A program made the position numbers and the translations under genes. The notes beneath the pieces were generated by a model that was given only the letters and a program-made list of their open reading frames with translations, ran no database searches and was not told the origin of the DNA. A stretch of 64,000 nucleotides of DNA from Pseudooceanicola marinus (GTDB taxonomy: Bacteria; Pseudomonadota; Alphaproteobacteria; Rhodobacterales; Rhodobacteraceae), in assembly GCF_020177265.1 (NCBI RefSeq), contig NZ_JAIVMC010000010.1, positions 142,071-206,070 on the forward strand, in the 5' to 3' direction. Below, piece by piece: positions 49,769-59,802 of the stretch (position 1 is its first letter; every line of letters begins with the position of its first letter).

Positions 49769-51058
49769 ATGGCTTTGGACAACGAAACCGGCATCGCACC
49801 CTACGACGCGCCGGAGAAGGACCTCTACGAGATCGGCGAGCTGCCGCCTCTCGGCTATGTGCCGAAGAAGATGTACGCCTGGGCGATCCGGCGTGAACGT
49901 CACGGCGAGCCCGAGCAGAGCTTCCAGCAGGAGGTCGTGGATACCTGGCAGATCGACAGCCACGAGGTGCTGGTCCTGGTGATGGCCGCGGGGGTGAACT
50001 ACAACGGTGTCTGGGCCGGTCTTGGCCAGCCGATCTCCCCCTTCGACGGGCACAAGCAGCCCTATCATATCGCCGGTTCCGATGCCTCGGGCATCGTCTG
50101 GGCCGTGGGTGACAAGGTGAAGACCTGGAAGGTCGGTGACGAGGTCGTCATCCATTGCAACCAGGACGACGGCGACGACGAGGAATGCAACGGCGGCGAC
50201 CCGATGTTCTCCCCCACCCAGCGGATCTGGGGGTATGAGACGCACGACGGTTCCTTCGCACAGTTCACCCGCGTTCAGGCGCAGCAGCTGATGCCGCGAC
50301 CCAAGCACCTGACCTGGGAGGAATCGGCCTGCTACACGCTGACGCTTGCCACGGCCTACCGGATGCTCTTCGGCCATCACCCGCATGAGCTCAAGCCCGG
50401 GCAGAATGTGCTGGTCTGGGGCGCCTCCGGGGGCCTCGGCTCCTACGCGATCCAGCTGGCCAATACGGCCGGCGCCAATGCCATCGGCGTGATCTCGGAC
50501 GAAAGCAAGCGCCAGTTCGTGCTGGATCAGGGCGCCAAGGGGGTCATCAACCGCAAGGAATTCAACTGTTGGGGCCAGCTGCCCACGGTGAACACGCCCG
50601 AGTACGTCGAGTGGACCAAGGAAGCGCGCAAGTTCGGCAAGGCGATCTGGGACATCACCGGCAAGGGCGTGAACGTCGACATGGTCTTTGAACACCCCGG
50701 CGAGGCGACCTTCCCGGTCTCCACCCTGGTGGTGAAGAAGGGCGGCATGGTCGTCATCTGTGCCGGCACCTCTGGCTTCAACTGCACCTTCGACGTCCGC
50801 TATATGTGGATGCACCAGAAGCGTCTGCAGGGCTCGCATTTCGCCAACCTGAAACAGGCGGCCTCGGCCAACCGGCTGATGCTGGAACGGCGGCTCGACC
50901 CCTGCATGTCCGAGGTCTTCCCCTGGGCGGATATTCCCCAGGCGCACACCAAGATGCTTCGCAACGAGCACAAGCCGGGCAACATGGCCGTGCTGGTGCA
51001 GGCGCCGCGGACCGGGCTGCGTACCGTGGAGGACGTGCTGGAGGCCGGTCGCTCTTAA
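49769..51058 (+). CDS. ccr: Crotonyl-CoA carboxylase/reductase
   Basis: The key enzyme of the ethylmalonyl-CoA pathway: it reduces crotonyl-CoA with NADPH and adds CO2 to give ethylmalonyl-CoA. The 429-residue protein belongs to the medium-chain dehydrogenase/reductase family, with the dinucleotide loop GASGGLGSYAIQLA near residue 219. It opens with the Ccr-type ETGIAPYDAPEKDLYEIGE. The start at 49769 follows a strong TGGAGGAGG. A terminator follows after 28 bases. Confidence 0.97.
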   Translation: MALDNETGIAPYDAPEKDLYEIGELPPLGYVPKKMYAWAIRRERHGEPEQSFQQEVVDTWQIDSHEVLVLVMAAGVNYNGVWAGLGQPISPFDGHKQPYHIAGSDASGIVWAVGDKVKTWKVGDEVVIHCNQDDGDDEECNGGDPMFSPTQRIWGYETHDGSFAQFTRVQAQQLMPRPKHLTWEESACYTLTLATAYRMLFGHHPHELKPGQNVLVWGASGGLGSYAIQLANTAGANAIGVISDESKRQFVLDQGAKGVINRKEFNCWGQLPTVNTPEYVEWTKEARKFGKAIWDITGKGVNVDMVFEHPGEATFPVSTLVVKKGGMVVICAGTSGFNCTFDVRYMWMHQKRLQGSHFANLKQAASANRLMLERRLDPCMSEVFPWADIPQAHTKMLRNEHKPGNMAVLVQAPRTGLRTVEDVLEAGRS

Positions 51059-51086
51059 CACTTTCTTTGCGTCCCGCGCGCAAGAT

Positions 51087-51117
51087 GGTCGGTGTGCCCC
51101 CGGGCCACCGACCTTTT
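51087..51117 (+). terminator. Rho-independent terminator of ccr
   Basis: GGTCGGTG (51087-51094) and CACCGACC (51106-51113) form an 8-bp stem followed by TTTT, 28 bases beyond the ccr stop. Confidence 0.85.
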
Positions 51118-51189
51118 CGTGTCGGGGGCAGGGGTGCCGGGCGGTGGCCGTCAGCGGTGAACCGGCCCGGCCTGTCAGGGAGAACTGCC

Positions 51190-51474
51190 ATGCCGACGAC
51201 CTATGAACGAACCCATGCGGGCTATGACGGTGCCAACCCGCGAGAGGCCGAGTATATTCTTTCCAAGCTCAGCGCCGACCAGTGGATGATCGACGTCCTG
51301 GCCGACTTGCAGGAAGCTGCCCGGGACCGGGCGCTCTATACCTCTGCGGAGAAACTCGCCCAGGTCAGCCGCGTCCTGCAAAACGAGATCACGCGCAAGC
51401 GCAACGACAGGATGAGATCTGCACTTCAGGCGGGGCAGGAGCAGGGACGGATGGCGTCAAGCCGGCGGCACTGA
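51190..51474 (+). CDS. Small conserved-looking protein after ccr, 94 residues
   Basis: The protein begins MPTTYERTHAGYDGANPRE and is mostly helical and polar, with no membrane segment or signal. An AGGGAGA ribosome binding site lies upstream. It follows ccr beyond its terminator, and I recall similar small genes next to ccr in Rhodobacteraceae. I do not know a function. The frame continues upstream without a start that would be better. Confidence 0.6.
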   Translation: MPTTYERTHAGYDGANPREAEYILSKLSADQWMIDVLADLQEAARDRALYTSAEKLAQVSRVLQNEITRKRNDRMRSALQAGQEQGRMASSRRH

Positions 51475-51693
51475 CGGCGCCGCATAGGGCCGGACGCGGC
51501 GCTTGCCATGCTCGGGAGGTCGCATGCACGAGCCTCGGGAAGATGAAGGGCCAGGGCAGAGCTAGGCTTTCCGCAGGTCTGCGGCGGGAGGGACCGGGCA
51601 TGGCCGCGGCTCGTGGCAGTCATGGTTGGCACAGGGCGCGTCTCTGGAAAATCTGCGGTTAGACCGTCGCGCCGTCGCCTGTATAAGCGCGAC

Positions 51694-52584
51694 ATGGATA
51701 CCGGACGCCTTCCTCCCCTGCGCAGCCTCGTTGCCTTCCAGACCGTTGCCCGCTGCGGCAGCTTCACCCGGGCGGCGCAGCTGCTAGCGCTGACCCAAAG
51801 CGGGATCAGCCGGCAGATTGCCCAGCTTGAGGATTACGTCGGCGCGGCCCTCTTCGAGCGGCAGCCCTCCGGCGTGGTCCTGAGCCCGATCGGCGAAGAA
51901 TACGCCAAGGAGGTGGGACGCGCCCTTGATGCGCTGCAATCGCTGGAGGTGGACCAGTTCACCCGCCAGGGGTTGGACCGGGTGACCATCGCCTGTTCTC
52001 GCGCGGTGGCCGACCTGTGGATGATGCCCCGCTTCCACACCCTGCGGGCCGCCTTTCCGGACCTGGAGTTGAAGCTGGTGGTCAATGATTTCTTCGAACA
52101 GTTGCGCCACGACGAATATGATCTGGCGATCTACTATCGCCCGGTCCGGCCGACGGACCACCAGGCGATTTCCCTCGCCCCGGAAGAGATGTTCCCCGTC
52201 ATGGCCCCAGGCGGTGTGCCGCTGGTCGAGCAGGCCGCGCCGCTGCTGCTGACGGTGGAGGAGACCCACAAGGAATGGACGGACTGGGGCAACTGGCTTG
52301 CCGAGGCCGGCCTGCGTCTGCCCGAGGGAGCCATGCGGTGGAAGCTGGGGGACTATCACCTGTCCATCGCCGCGGCCCGGCAGGGGGTCGGCGTCGCCAT
52401 GGGCTGGAGCCTGTTCATCGTCGACGATCTGGAAAACGGCACCCTGGTCCCCGCCGATGCCCGCCGTTTCCGCGGCCGTGGCCAGTATTACCTGATGCGC
52501 CCCACCACCCGCCACCAACGTCGCATGGCCCGTCAGGTGGCCGACTGGCTGGAAGCGAGCAATCGGCGATGGTCCGGCGGCTGA
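51694..52584 (+). CDS. LysR-family transcriptional regulator
   Basis: A 296-residue regulator with the N-terminal winged helix (about residues 8-66; SFTRAAQLLALTQSGISRQIAQLE is its helix-turn-helix, core TQSGISRQ) and a substrate-binding effector domain. The C-terminal half resembles GcvA-type members. It lies just upstream of a peptide ABC importer on the same strand, which it may control. The start at 51694 is chosen for the family N terminus; the longer frame has extra residues. Confidence 0.88.
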   Translation: MDTGRLPPLRSLVAFQTVARCGSFTRAAQLLALTQSGISRQIAQLEDYVGAALFERQPSGVVLSPIGEEYAKEVGRALDALQSLEVDQFTRQGLDRVTIACSRAVADLWMMPRFHTLRAAFPDLELKLVVNDFFEQLRHDEYDLAIYYRPVRPTDHQAISLAPEEMFPVMAPGGVPLVEQAAPLLLTVEETHKEWTDWGNWLAEAGLRLPEGAMRWKLGDYHLSIAAARQGVGVAMGWSLFIVDDLENGTLVPADARRFRGRGQYYLMRPTTRHQRRMARQVADWLEASNRRWSGG

Positions 52585-52651
52585 CGGCGCGCGCCAGCTG
52601 CCTCTTTCCTGAGCAATGCGCCGAAAGGGGTCTTGGGCCGGCCCGGTGCAA

Positions 52652-52697
52652 GCCGCTCAAAAGCCTTGGAAAAGCAGGCGTGTTGAGCGGCCCTTTT
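52652..52697 (+). terminator. Hairpin after the LysR gene
   Basis: GCCGCTCAA (52652-52660) and TTGAGCGGC (52683-52691) form a perfect 9-bp stem with a 22-base loop, followed by CCTTTTAG. It lies 67 bases past the LysR stop and before the promoter of the importer genes. Confidence 0.6.
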
Positions 52698-52813
52698 AGG
52701 GGTATGACAAAAAGTCATTTGTAACTCGGGGGTGTAATCGGGAGTTTCCCGGCGAATTTCCGGGTCTTTCCTCAACCGACCCGAAGCAATGCAAGACAAA
52801 CACTGGAGACGAC

Positions 52814-54367
52814 ATGACGAAGCCTCATGACCAACTTGGTATCAACCGCCGTGGCCTGCTGGCCGGGATGGCAGGCGCAGGTCTTCTGGGCATGTCCGGG
52901 CTGCCCTTGCGGGCCCAGGAAACGCCGCGCCGGGGCGGGGTGCTGAAGATGGGCATCAGCGGCGGCTCGACCACCGACGACTTCGATGTGCGCAAGCTGG
53001 CCGACTGGGTGCCGGTGAACCAGGCCTACATGGTGATGAACGGTCTCGTGGAGATCGACAGCGACAACATCGTCCAGCCCGAGCTGCTGGAAAGCTGGGA
53101 GGCCGAGCCCGGCGCCACCGTCTGGACCTTCGACGTGCGTCAGGGCGTGACCTTCCACAACGGCAAGTCGCTGACCGCGGATGACGTGATCTACTCGCTC
53201 AACCTGCACCGCGGCGACAGCTCCTCGGCGGCGCGGTCCATCGTGGCCCCGATCACCGAGATCGAGAAAACCGGCGAGCATCAGATCCGCATCACCCTGG
53301 ACAGCGGCAACGCTGACCTGCCCTACGTGCTGTCCGACTATCACTTGCTGGTGGTGCCCGAGGGGTTCGACGACTGGTCGAACCCGGTCGGCACCGGCCC
53401 CTTCATCCCCGAACGGATCGAGCCGGGCGTGCGCGGCCGTTTCGTCCGCAACGAGGACTACTGGAAGCCCGGTTGCGCCAATGTGGACGCGGTCGAGGTG
53501 GTGGTCATCAACGACGTGACCGCGCGGACCAACGCGCTGATGTCGGGCCAGGTGCAGGCGATCAACGCCGTCGATTTCAAGACCGTGAACCTGCTAGGTC
53601 GCAACCCGCGTGTCGAGATCGTGCGCTCTGCCGGGGGGCAGCACTTCACCTTCCTGATGGATTGCACCAAGGCGCCCTTCACCGACGTGAACACGCGCCT
53701 GGCGATCAAGCACGCGGTCGACCGGCAGCAGCTGCTGGATACCGCGCTGGCGGGCTATGGCCAGCTGGGCAACGACCACCCGATCCCGCAGACCGACCGG
53801 TTCCACAACTCGGAGCTGCCGCAGCGGACCTATGACCCCGAGCAGGCGCAGTTCTACGCCAAGAAGGCCGGGATGGACCCGCTTGCCGTGACGCTTTCGG
53901 CTTCCGACGCGGCCTTCTCGGGCGCGGTGGACGCGGCGGCGGTGTTCCGCGCCGCGGCTACGGGGGTGGGCATCGATGTGACCATCGACCGCCAGCCGGC
54001 GGATGGCTACTGGTCCGATGTCTGGATGCAGGTGCCCTTCTGCATGTCCTATTGGGGCGGGCGCCCCACGGCGGACCAGATGCTGTCGATCGCCTACGAA
54101 TCCACTTCGTCCTACAACGACACCCGCTGGGCGAACGAGCGTTTCGACCGGCTGCTGAAGGAGGCGCGCGCGCTTCTGGACGAGGAAAAGCGGCGCGAGA
54201 TCTACTGGGAATGCCAGGCGCTGATCCACGAGGACGGCGGCGCGATGATCCCGATGTTCGGCGACTACCTCGACGCGGTCTCGACCGAGCTGCGCGGCGT
54301 GAAGCCTCATGCCATGTTCAACCTCATGGGCGCGCGCATGGCCGAGAAAGTGTGGTTCGACGCGTAA
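52814..54367 (+). CDS. Peptide-type ABC transporter substrate-binding protein (SBP_bac_5)
   Basis: A 517-residue periplasmic binding protein of the dipeptide/oligopeptide class. The N terminus carries a twin-arginine signal (Arg12-Arg13 in NRRGLLAG), so it is exported folded by the Tat pathway. The core begins with the typical KMGISGGSTTDDFD and contains WTFDVRQGVTFHNGK, the SBP_bac_5 hallmark. Its stop overlaps the next start (TAATG). The ligand is unknown; the family also takes up opines, nickel and glutathione. Confidence 0.92.
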   Translation: MTKPHDQLGINRRGLLAGMAGAGLLGMSGLPLRAQETPRRGGVLKMGISGGSTTDDFDVRKLADWVPVNQAYMVMNGLVEIDSDNIVQPELLESWEAEPGATVWTFDVRQGVTFHNGKSLTADDVIYSLNLHRGDSSSAARSIVAPITEIEKTGEHQIRITLDSGNADLPYVLSDYHLLVVPEGFDDWSNPVGTGPFIPERIEPGVRGRFVRNEDYWKPGCANVDAVEVVVINDVTARTNALMSGQVQAINAVDFKTVNLLGRNPRVEIVRSAGGQHFTFLMDCTKAPFTDVNTRLAIKHAVDRQQLLDTALAGYGQLGNDHPIPQTDRFHNSELPQRTYDPEQAQFYAKKAGMDPLAVTLSASDAAFSGAVDAAAVFRAAATGVGIDVTIDRQPADGYWSDVWMQVPFCMSYWGGRPTADQMLSIAYESTSSYNDTRWANERFDRLLKEARALLDEEKRREIYWECQALIHEDGGAMIPMFGDYLDAVSTELRGVKPHAMFNLMGARMAEKVWFDA

Positions 54368-55326
54368 TGCTGACCCTTATCGCAAAAAGAGCGGTGCTGG
54401 GCGTGTTCACGCTCTGGCTGGTCTCGGTGCTGGTCTTTGCCGGCACCGAGATCCTGCCGGGGGACGTGGCCGGCGCCATCCTCGGCCAGAGCGCCACGCC
54501 CGAAAGTCTTGCCCGCCTGCGTGCAGAGCTTGGCCTCGACGTGCCGGCGCTGCAACGCTACGCCGAATGGTTGCTCGGGTTCGTGCAGGGCGACATGGGC
54601 CGGTCCATGGCCAGTGGGCAGCCGGTGGCCGACCTGCTGTGGCCGCGGTTCTGGAACACCATGGCGCTGGCCGCCTATGCGGGTGCGATCGCCGTGCCGT
54701 TGGCCGTGGGCCTGGGCATCATGGCGGCAGCGCTGCGCGGCGGCATCTTCGACCGGGTCAGCAACGTGGCGGCGCTGGCCTTTGTGTCGCTGCCGGAATA
54801 CTTCCTCGGGCTGCTGCTGGTGCTGTGGCTGTCGGTCAAGACCGGCTGGTTGCCCAGCCTTGCCGATACCTATGACGGCATGGGCCTTGCGGCCTGGTTC
54901 CGCGCCACGACGCTGCCGATGCTGGTGCTGGTCATGGTGACCACGGCCCAGATCCTGCGCATGACCCGGACCACGGTGCTGGGCGTGATGGATCAGCCCT
55001 ATGTCGAAACCGCCTTCCTGAAGGGGCTGCGCAACGGTCGCGTCGTGCTGCGCCATGCCACGCCGAACGCCGCCGCGCCCATCGTCAACGTGGTGTCCTT
55101 CAACATCGCCTACCTGATCACCGGCGTCGTGCTGGTGGAGGCCGTGTTCAACTACAACGGGCTGGGCCGCTTCATGGTTGACGCCGTATCGCGCCGCGAC
55201 CTACCGCTGGTGCAGGCGGCCGCGATGATCTTCGGCGGGGTCTACGTGTTCCTCAACATGGTTGCCGACATCGCTGCCATCGCCCTGAACCCCCGCCTGC
55301 GCCACCCGCGCGGAAAGGAGGCCTGA
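54367..55326 (+). CDS. Peptide-type ABC transporter permease 1 (DppB-like)
   Basis: A 319-residue inner-membrane protein with six membrane segments, starting with MLTLIAKRAVLGVFTLW, the DppB/OppB pattern. The EAA-like loop near YVETAFLKGLRNGRVV contacts the ATPase. It overlaps the binding protein stop by one base and ends just before permease 2. Confidence 0.93.
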   Translation: MLTLIAKRAVLGVFTLWLVSVLVFAGTEILPGDVAGAILGQSATPESLARLRAELGLDVPALQRYAEWLLGFVQGDMGRSMASGQPVADLLWPRFWNTMALAAYAGAIAVPLAVGLGIMAAALRGGIFDRVSNVAALAFVSLPEYFLGLLLVLWLSVKTGWLPSLADTYDGMGLAAWFRATTLPMLVLVMVTTAQILRMTRTTVLGVMDQPYVETAFLKGLRNGRVVLRHATPNAAAPIVNVVSFNIAYLITGVVLVEAVFNYNGLGRFMVDAVSRRDLPLVQAAAMIFGGVYVFLNMVADIAAIALNPRLRHPRGKEA

Positions 55327-55327
55327 G

Positions 55328-56164
55328 ATGACGGCCCTGACCTCCCGGGCGGCCTCGGTGCCGCTCACCGGCTGGATCGGCATGGCGCTGATCGCCCTGA
55401 ACCTGTTCCTGTTCCTCTTCGGGCCGATGCTGGCCCCCTACGGGCAGGAAGACATCGTCGGCGTGCCCTTCGATCCGCCGCAGCCCGGCCATCCGCTCGG
55501 CTTCGATCAGAACGGCCGGGACATGCTGTCGCGCCTGCTTTACGGCGCACAGACCTCGATCGGCATCTCGCTGGCGGCGGTCTGCCTGTCCTTCGCTATC
55601 GGCGTTCCTCTGGGCATCCTGGCGGCGATCCGCGGCGGCTGGCTGGACCTTGTCCTGTCGCGACTGGTGGACACGGTGATGTCCATCCCGGTGCTGATCT
55701 CGGCGCTGGTGGTGCTGCAGGCGCTCGGCTCGTCGCTGCCGGTGCTGATCGTGACCATCGCCTGCCTCGACAGCACGCGCGTCTTCCGCCTCGCGCGGCT
55801 CGTGGCGCAGGGGATCAACGTGATGGAATACGCCGAGGTCGCCCGACTGCGCGGCGAAGGCCTCGCCTGGATGATCCGGCGCGAGATCCTGCCCAACGTG
55901 CTGCCTCCGCTGGTGGCCGAGTTCGGCATGCGCTTCTGCTTCACGTTCCTCTTCGTGGCGGGTCTGTCCTTCCTCGGGCTGGGGGTGCAACCGCCCTTCG
56001 CCGACTGGGGCGGCATGGTGCGCGACAACCAGCAGGGCATCCTCTACGGGCTCTACGCCCCGCTGTTCCCCGCCGCCGCCATCGCGCTGGTGACCATCGG
56101 CGTGAACCTCACCGTGGACTGGATGCTGTCCGGTCGCACCACCGTGCAGGGAGACAACAGATGA
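55328..56164 (+). CDS. Peptide-type ABC transporter permease 2 (DppC-like)
   Basis: A 278-residue protein with about six membrane segments and the DppC pattern (HPLGFDQNGRDMLSRLLYGAQTS, core GRDMLSR). The ATPase-contact loop is VMEYAEVARLRGEGL. Its stop overlaps the start of the ATPase gene (ATGA). Confidence 0.93.
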   Translation: MTALTSRAASVPLTGWIGMALIALNLFLFLFGPMLAPYGQEDIVGVPFDPPQPGHPLGFDQNGRDMLSRLLYGAQTSIGISLAAVCLSFAIGVPLGILAAIRGGWLDLVLSRLVDTVMSIPVLISALVVLQALGSSLPVLIVTIACLDSTRVFRLARLVAQGINVMEYAEVARLRGEGLAWMIRREILPNVLPPLVAEFGMRFCFTFLFVAGLSFLGLGVQPPFADWGGMVRDNQQGILYGLYAPLFPAAAIALVTIGVNLTVDWMLSGRTTVQGDNR

Positions 56165-57759
56165 GCGATGACATCCTTCAGATCCGCGACCTGCGGGTGT
56201 CCACCGACAGCGGGGTCGAGCTGCTGCACGGTGTGTCCCTCGACCTGGAGCGGGGCGAGATCCTCGGCCTGATCGGCGAAAGCGGCGCGGGCAAGTCGAC
56301 CATCGGCCTGGCTGCCATGGGCTATGGCCGGGGCGGCTGCCGGATCACCGGCGGCACGGTGCAGCTCGCGGGCAAGGATCTTGCCAGCTGTACCCGTCGC
56401 GAGCGCGAAGCGGTGCGGGGCGCGCGTATCGCCTATGTGGCGCAAAGTGCCGCTGCGGCCTTCAACCCGGCGCATCGGCTTGAAAAGCAGATCATCGAGG
56501 CGCCGCTCTACCACGGTCTGATGACCGAGGCCGAGGCCCGCGCCTGGATGGTCGAACTGTTCACTGCGCTTGGCCTGCCGGAGCCGGAGACCTTCGGGCG
56601 GCGCTTCCCGCATCAGGTGTCGGGCGGACAGCTGCAGCGGGCGATGGTGGCTTTGGCCATGGCGTGCAAACCGGACGTGCTCGTGCTCGACGAGCCGACG
56701 ACGGCGCTGGACGTGACCACGCAGATCGAGGTGCTGCGCCTGCTGCGCGACACGATCCGCAAGTACGGCACCTCCGCGCTTTACATCACCCATGACCTGG
56801 CCGTGATCGCGCAGGTGGCCGACCGCCTCGTGGTGCTGCGCCACGGGCAGGAGGTCGAGACCGGCCCGACGCAACAGATCCTCACCGCTCCGCGCGAGGA
56901 CTACACCCGGCGTCTTGTCTCCGAACGGCAGGCCAGCCTGTCGGCGCCGGCGGGCGCGGCCCACAAGACCGGGCAGGAGCTTCTGCGTGTCGAGGAGGTG
57001 GATGCCACCTACGGCAAGGCGCCGGTTCTCTGCGGGATCGACCTGTCGGTGAAACAGGGCGAGACCGTCGCCATCGTCGGCGAAAGCGGCTCTGGCAAGT
57101 CGACGCTGGCTCGGGTCGTGGCGGGGTTGCTGCCGCCGTCGCGCGGGCGGGTGGCCTTCGACGGCGCTGCCCTGCCGCCCAGCTACCGCAAGCGGGGCAA
57201 GGACCTGCTGCGCCGGATCCAGCTGATCTACCAGCTGCCCGACGTTGCGTTGAACCCGCGACAGACCGTGGCCGAGGCGATCGGCCGGCCGCTCACCCGT
57301 TTCCAGGGCCTGACCGGCGGCGCCAACCGGGCCGAGGTGTTGCGCCTGCTGGACCAGATCGGCCTGCCCGCCGAGATGGCGGACCGTTTGCCGGGCGCCC
57401 TGTCGGGCGGGCAGAAGCAGCGGGTCTGCATCGCGCGGGCGCTGGCCGCGAAGCCCGACCTCATCATCTGTGACGAGGTGACCTCGGCGCTCGATCCGCT
57501 GGTGGCCGAGGACATCCTGCGCCTGCTGCGCCGTCTGCAGGACGAGCTGGGGATCACCTACCTGTTCATCACCCACGACCTCAGCGTGGTGAAACGCCTC
57601 GCCGACCGGACGGTGGTCATGCAGAAGGGCCGGATCGTTGAGGAGGCCGAGACGGACCGCCTCTTCGCGGCGCCGGAGCAGGCCTATACCCGCGGGTTGC
57701 TGGCCTCGGTGCCGCAGCTCGATCCCGGCTGGCTCGACAGCGTGCTGACCGCGCCCTGA
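56161..57759 (+). CDS. Fused double ATP-binding protein of the peptide importer (DppDF-like)
   Basis: A 532-residue protein with two ABC ATPase domains in one chain (about 1-255 and 275-532). Walker A motifs are GESGAGKST (39-47) and GESGSGKST (about 306-314). The signatures are VSGGQLQR and LSGGQKQR, and the Walker B ends read VLDEPTTALD and ICDEVTSALD. Classical systems use separate DppD and DppF; the fusion is common in proteobacteria. It drives import through the two permeases upstream. Confidence 0.94.
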   Translation: MSDDILQIRDLRVSTDSGVELLHGVSLDLERGEILGLIGESGAGKSTIGLAAMGYGRGGCRITGGTVQLAGKDLASCTRREREAVRGARIAYVAQSAAAAFNPAHRLEKQIIEAPLYHGLMTEAEARAWMVELFTALGLPEPETFGRRFPHQVSGGQLQRAMVALAMACKPDVLVLDEPTTALDVTTQIEVLRLLRDTIRKYGTSALYITHDLAVIAQVADRLVVLRHGQEVETGPTQQILTAPREDYTRRLVSERQASLSAPAGAAHKTGQELLRVEEVDATYGKAPVLCGIDLSVKQGETVAIVGESGSGKSTLARVVAGLLPPSRGRVAFDGAALPPSYRKRGKDLLRRIQLIYQLPDVALNPRQTVAEAIGRPLTRFQGLTGGANRAEVLRLLDQIGLPAEMADRLPGALSGGQKQRVCIARALAAKPDLIICDEVTSALDPLVAEDILRLLRRLQDELGITYLFITHDLSVVKRLADRTVVMQKGRIVEEAETDRLFAAPEQAYTRGLLASVPQLDPGWLDSVLTAP

Positions 57760-57801
57760 ACCGACCACACATTCAAGATCTACCCAGAAACGGAGCCCGA
57801 C

Positions 57802-59796
57802 ATGGCCACCGAAATCATTGAACACGTCTGGATTCCCATGTCCGACGGCACTCGGCTGAGCGCCCGGATCTTCCTGCCGGACGGGCAGGGCGGCGCCCCG
57901 GCGCCGGCGATCCTCGAATATATTCCCTACCGCAAGCGTGACGGCACCCGCGGCCGTGACGCGCCGATGCATGGCTATTTCGTGCAACAGGGCTATGCCG
58001 CCGTGCGCGTCGACATTCGCGGGTCGGGCGACAGCGAAGGCCATATGGCGGACGAGTACCTGAAGCTGGAACAGGATGACGCGGTCGAGGTCATCGCCTG
58101 GATTGCCGCGCAGGACTGGTGCGATGGCAACGTCGGGATGATGGGCAAGAGCTGGTCCGGCTTCAACGCGCTGCAGGTCGCCGCACGCCGCCCCCCGGCA
58201 TTGAAGGCGATCATCACCTGCTACTCCACCGATGACCGGTTCAAGGACGACATTCACTTCATGAATGGCTGCCTGCTGAACGACAACCTGTGGTGGGGCT
58301 CGATCATGATGGCCTACCAGGCCCGGCCGCAGGACCCCGAAATCACAGGCCCCGACTGGCGCGGCGCCTGGGAAAAGCGGCTCGATGACCTGCCGTTCTT
58401 CCCCGCGCTCTGGGCCGAACACCAGTCCTACGACGACTACTGGAAGCACGGCTCGGTGCAGGAGGACTATTCCGCCATCGAATGCCCCGTGCTGGTCGTC
58501 GGCGCCTGGGCGGACAGCTACACCAACTCGGTGCCGCGTCTGCTCGAAAACCTGACGTTGCCCTCGCGCGGCATCATCGGGCCCTGGGGGCATGTCTACC
58601 CCCACGACGGGGCCCCCGGCCCGGCGATCGGTTTCCTGCAGGAGGCGACGCGCTGGTGGGACCAGTGGCTGCGCGGGCGCGACACCGGCGTGATGGAGGA
58701 GCCGAAGCTGCGCGCCTACATCAACGACCCCATTGCCCCGAACCCCACGCGCCGGCATCAGCCGGGCCGCTGGGTCGGCAGCGCCTGGCCCCGGGAAGAG
58801 CCGATGCAGCAGATGCACCTCGGCGGCAATGGGACGCTGGGCGACAGGGCAGAGGCGCCCGCGCGGCTGCCGATCCGCTCGCCGCAGAGTCATGGCATCG
58901 CGGCAGGGGAATGGATGGCGGTCGGCTGCCCCGGCGAGATGCCCGCCGATCAGCGGATCGACGATGGCGGGGCGCTGACCTTCGACACGCCGGTGCTGGA
59001 CGAGGACCTGGAGATCCTCGGCGTGCCGGAGCTTGACCTGCACCTGGCCTCGGACAAGCCGGTGGCGCAGGTGGTGGTGCGCATCGGTGATGTGGCCCCG
59101 GACGGACAGATTACCCGCGTCACCTACCAGGTGCTGAACCTGACGCACCGCGATGGCCATGACGACCCGAAGCCGCTGGAGCCGGGCCGGTTCGAGACGG
59201 TGAAGGTGAAGCTCTCGACCTGCGGTCATCGCTTTGCCGCCGGCCACCGGCTGCGGGTTTCGGTGGGCACCGCCTACTGGCCGATCATCTGGCCCTCGCC
59301 CGAGGCCGCAACGCTGACCATCGACACCGCCGCCTCGACGCTGCATCTGCCGGTGCGCGCGGGGGGCGACAGCCATCCCGGGTTCGAACCGCCGGCGCAT
59401 GGCATCGACGTGCCCGTCACGATGATCCGCCCCGCGACGCTGGAGCGGACCGCGACCACCGATTTCCTGACCGGTGAGGTGACCTATGTCACCGATGGCC
59501 AGGGCGGGCTGTTCGGCGAGGGCGTCCTGCGCTTTGACGAGGTGGGCACGGTGCTGTCGCACAGCCTGCGGCGCGAGCTGAAGATCCACCCCGACGATCC
59601 CGCCACCGCGGCCTATCGGCTGAGCCAGGTCTACGAGATGGGCCGCGAGGGCTGGCAGACAGTGATCCGGCTGGAGACCGAGATGACCTCGGACCCGGAC
59701 AGCTTCTTTCTGAAGGGGCGCATGGACGTCAGCCACAACGGCGAGCCGGTCAGGACCCGTACCTGGGACGAGACCCTGCCGCGCGACCTGATCTGA
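57802..59796 (+). CDS. CocE/NonD-type serine hydrolase (X-Pro dipeptidyl-peptidase S15-like)
   Basis: A 664-residue alpha/beta-hydrolase with the CocE/S15 architecture: a catalytic domain and a C-terminal jelly-roll domain (about 400-660). The catalytic triad is Ser117 in GKSWSG, Asp238 in GAWADSY and His264 in PWGHVYPH. It has no signal peptide, so it acts in the cytoplasm. Family members hydrolyse esters, acyl bonds or N-terminal X-Pro peptides. It ends the importer operon, 42 bases after the ATPase, so the imported compound is probably its substrate. The identity of that substrate is open. Confidence 0.9.
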   Translation: MATEIIEHVWIPMSDGTRLSARIFLPDGQGGAPAPAILEYIPYRKRDGTRGRDAPMHGYFVQQGYAAVRVDIRGSGDSEGHMADEYLKLEQDDAVEVIAWIAAQDWCDGNVGMMGKSWSGFNALQVAARRPPALKAIITCYSTDDRFKDDIHFMNGCLLNDNLWWGSIMMAYQARPQDPEITGPDWRGAWEKRLDDLPFFPALWAEHQSYDDYWKHGSVQEDYSAIECPVLVVGAWADSYTNSVPRLLENLTLPSRGIIGPWGHVYPHDGAPGPAIGFLQEATRWWDQWLRGRDTGVMEEPKLRAYINDPIAPNPTRRHQPGRWVGSAWPREEPMQQMHLGGNGTLGDRAEAPARLPIRSPQSHGIAAGEWMAVGCPGEMPADQRIDDGGALTFDTPVLDEDLEILGVPELDLHLASDKPVAQVVVRIGDVAPDGQITRVTYQVLNLTHRDGHDDPKPLEPGRFETVKVKLSTCGHRFAAGHRLRVSVGTAYWPIIWPSPEAATLTIDTAASTLHLPVRAGGDSHPGFEPPAHGIDVPVTMIRPATLERTATTDFLTGEVTYVTDGQGGLFGEGVLRFDEVGTVLSHSLRRELKIHPDDPATAAYRLSQVYEMGREGWQTVIRLETEMTSDPDSFFLKGRMDVSHNGEPVRTRTWDETLPRDLI

Positions 59797-59802
59797 CCCG
59801 AT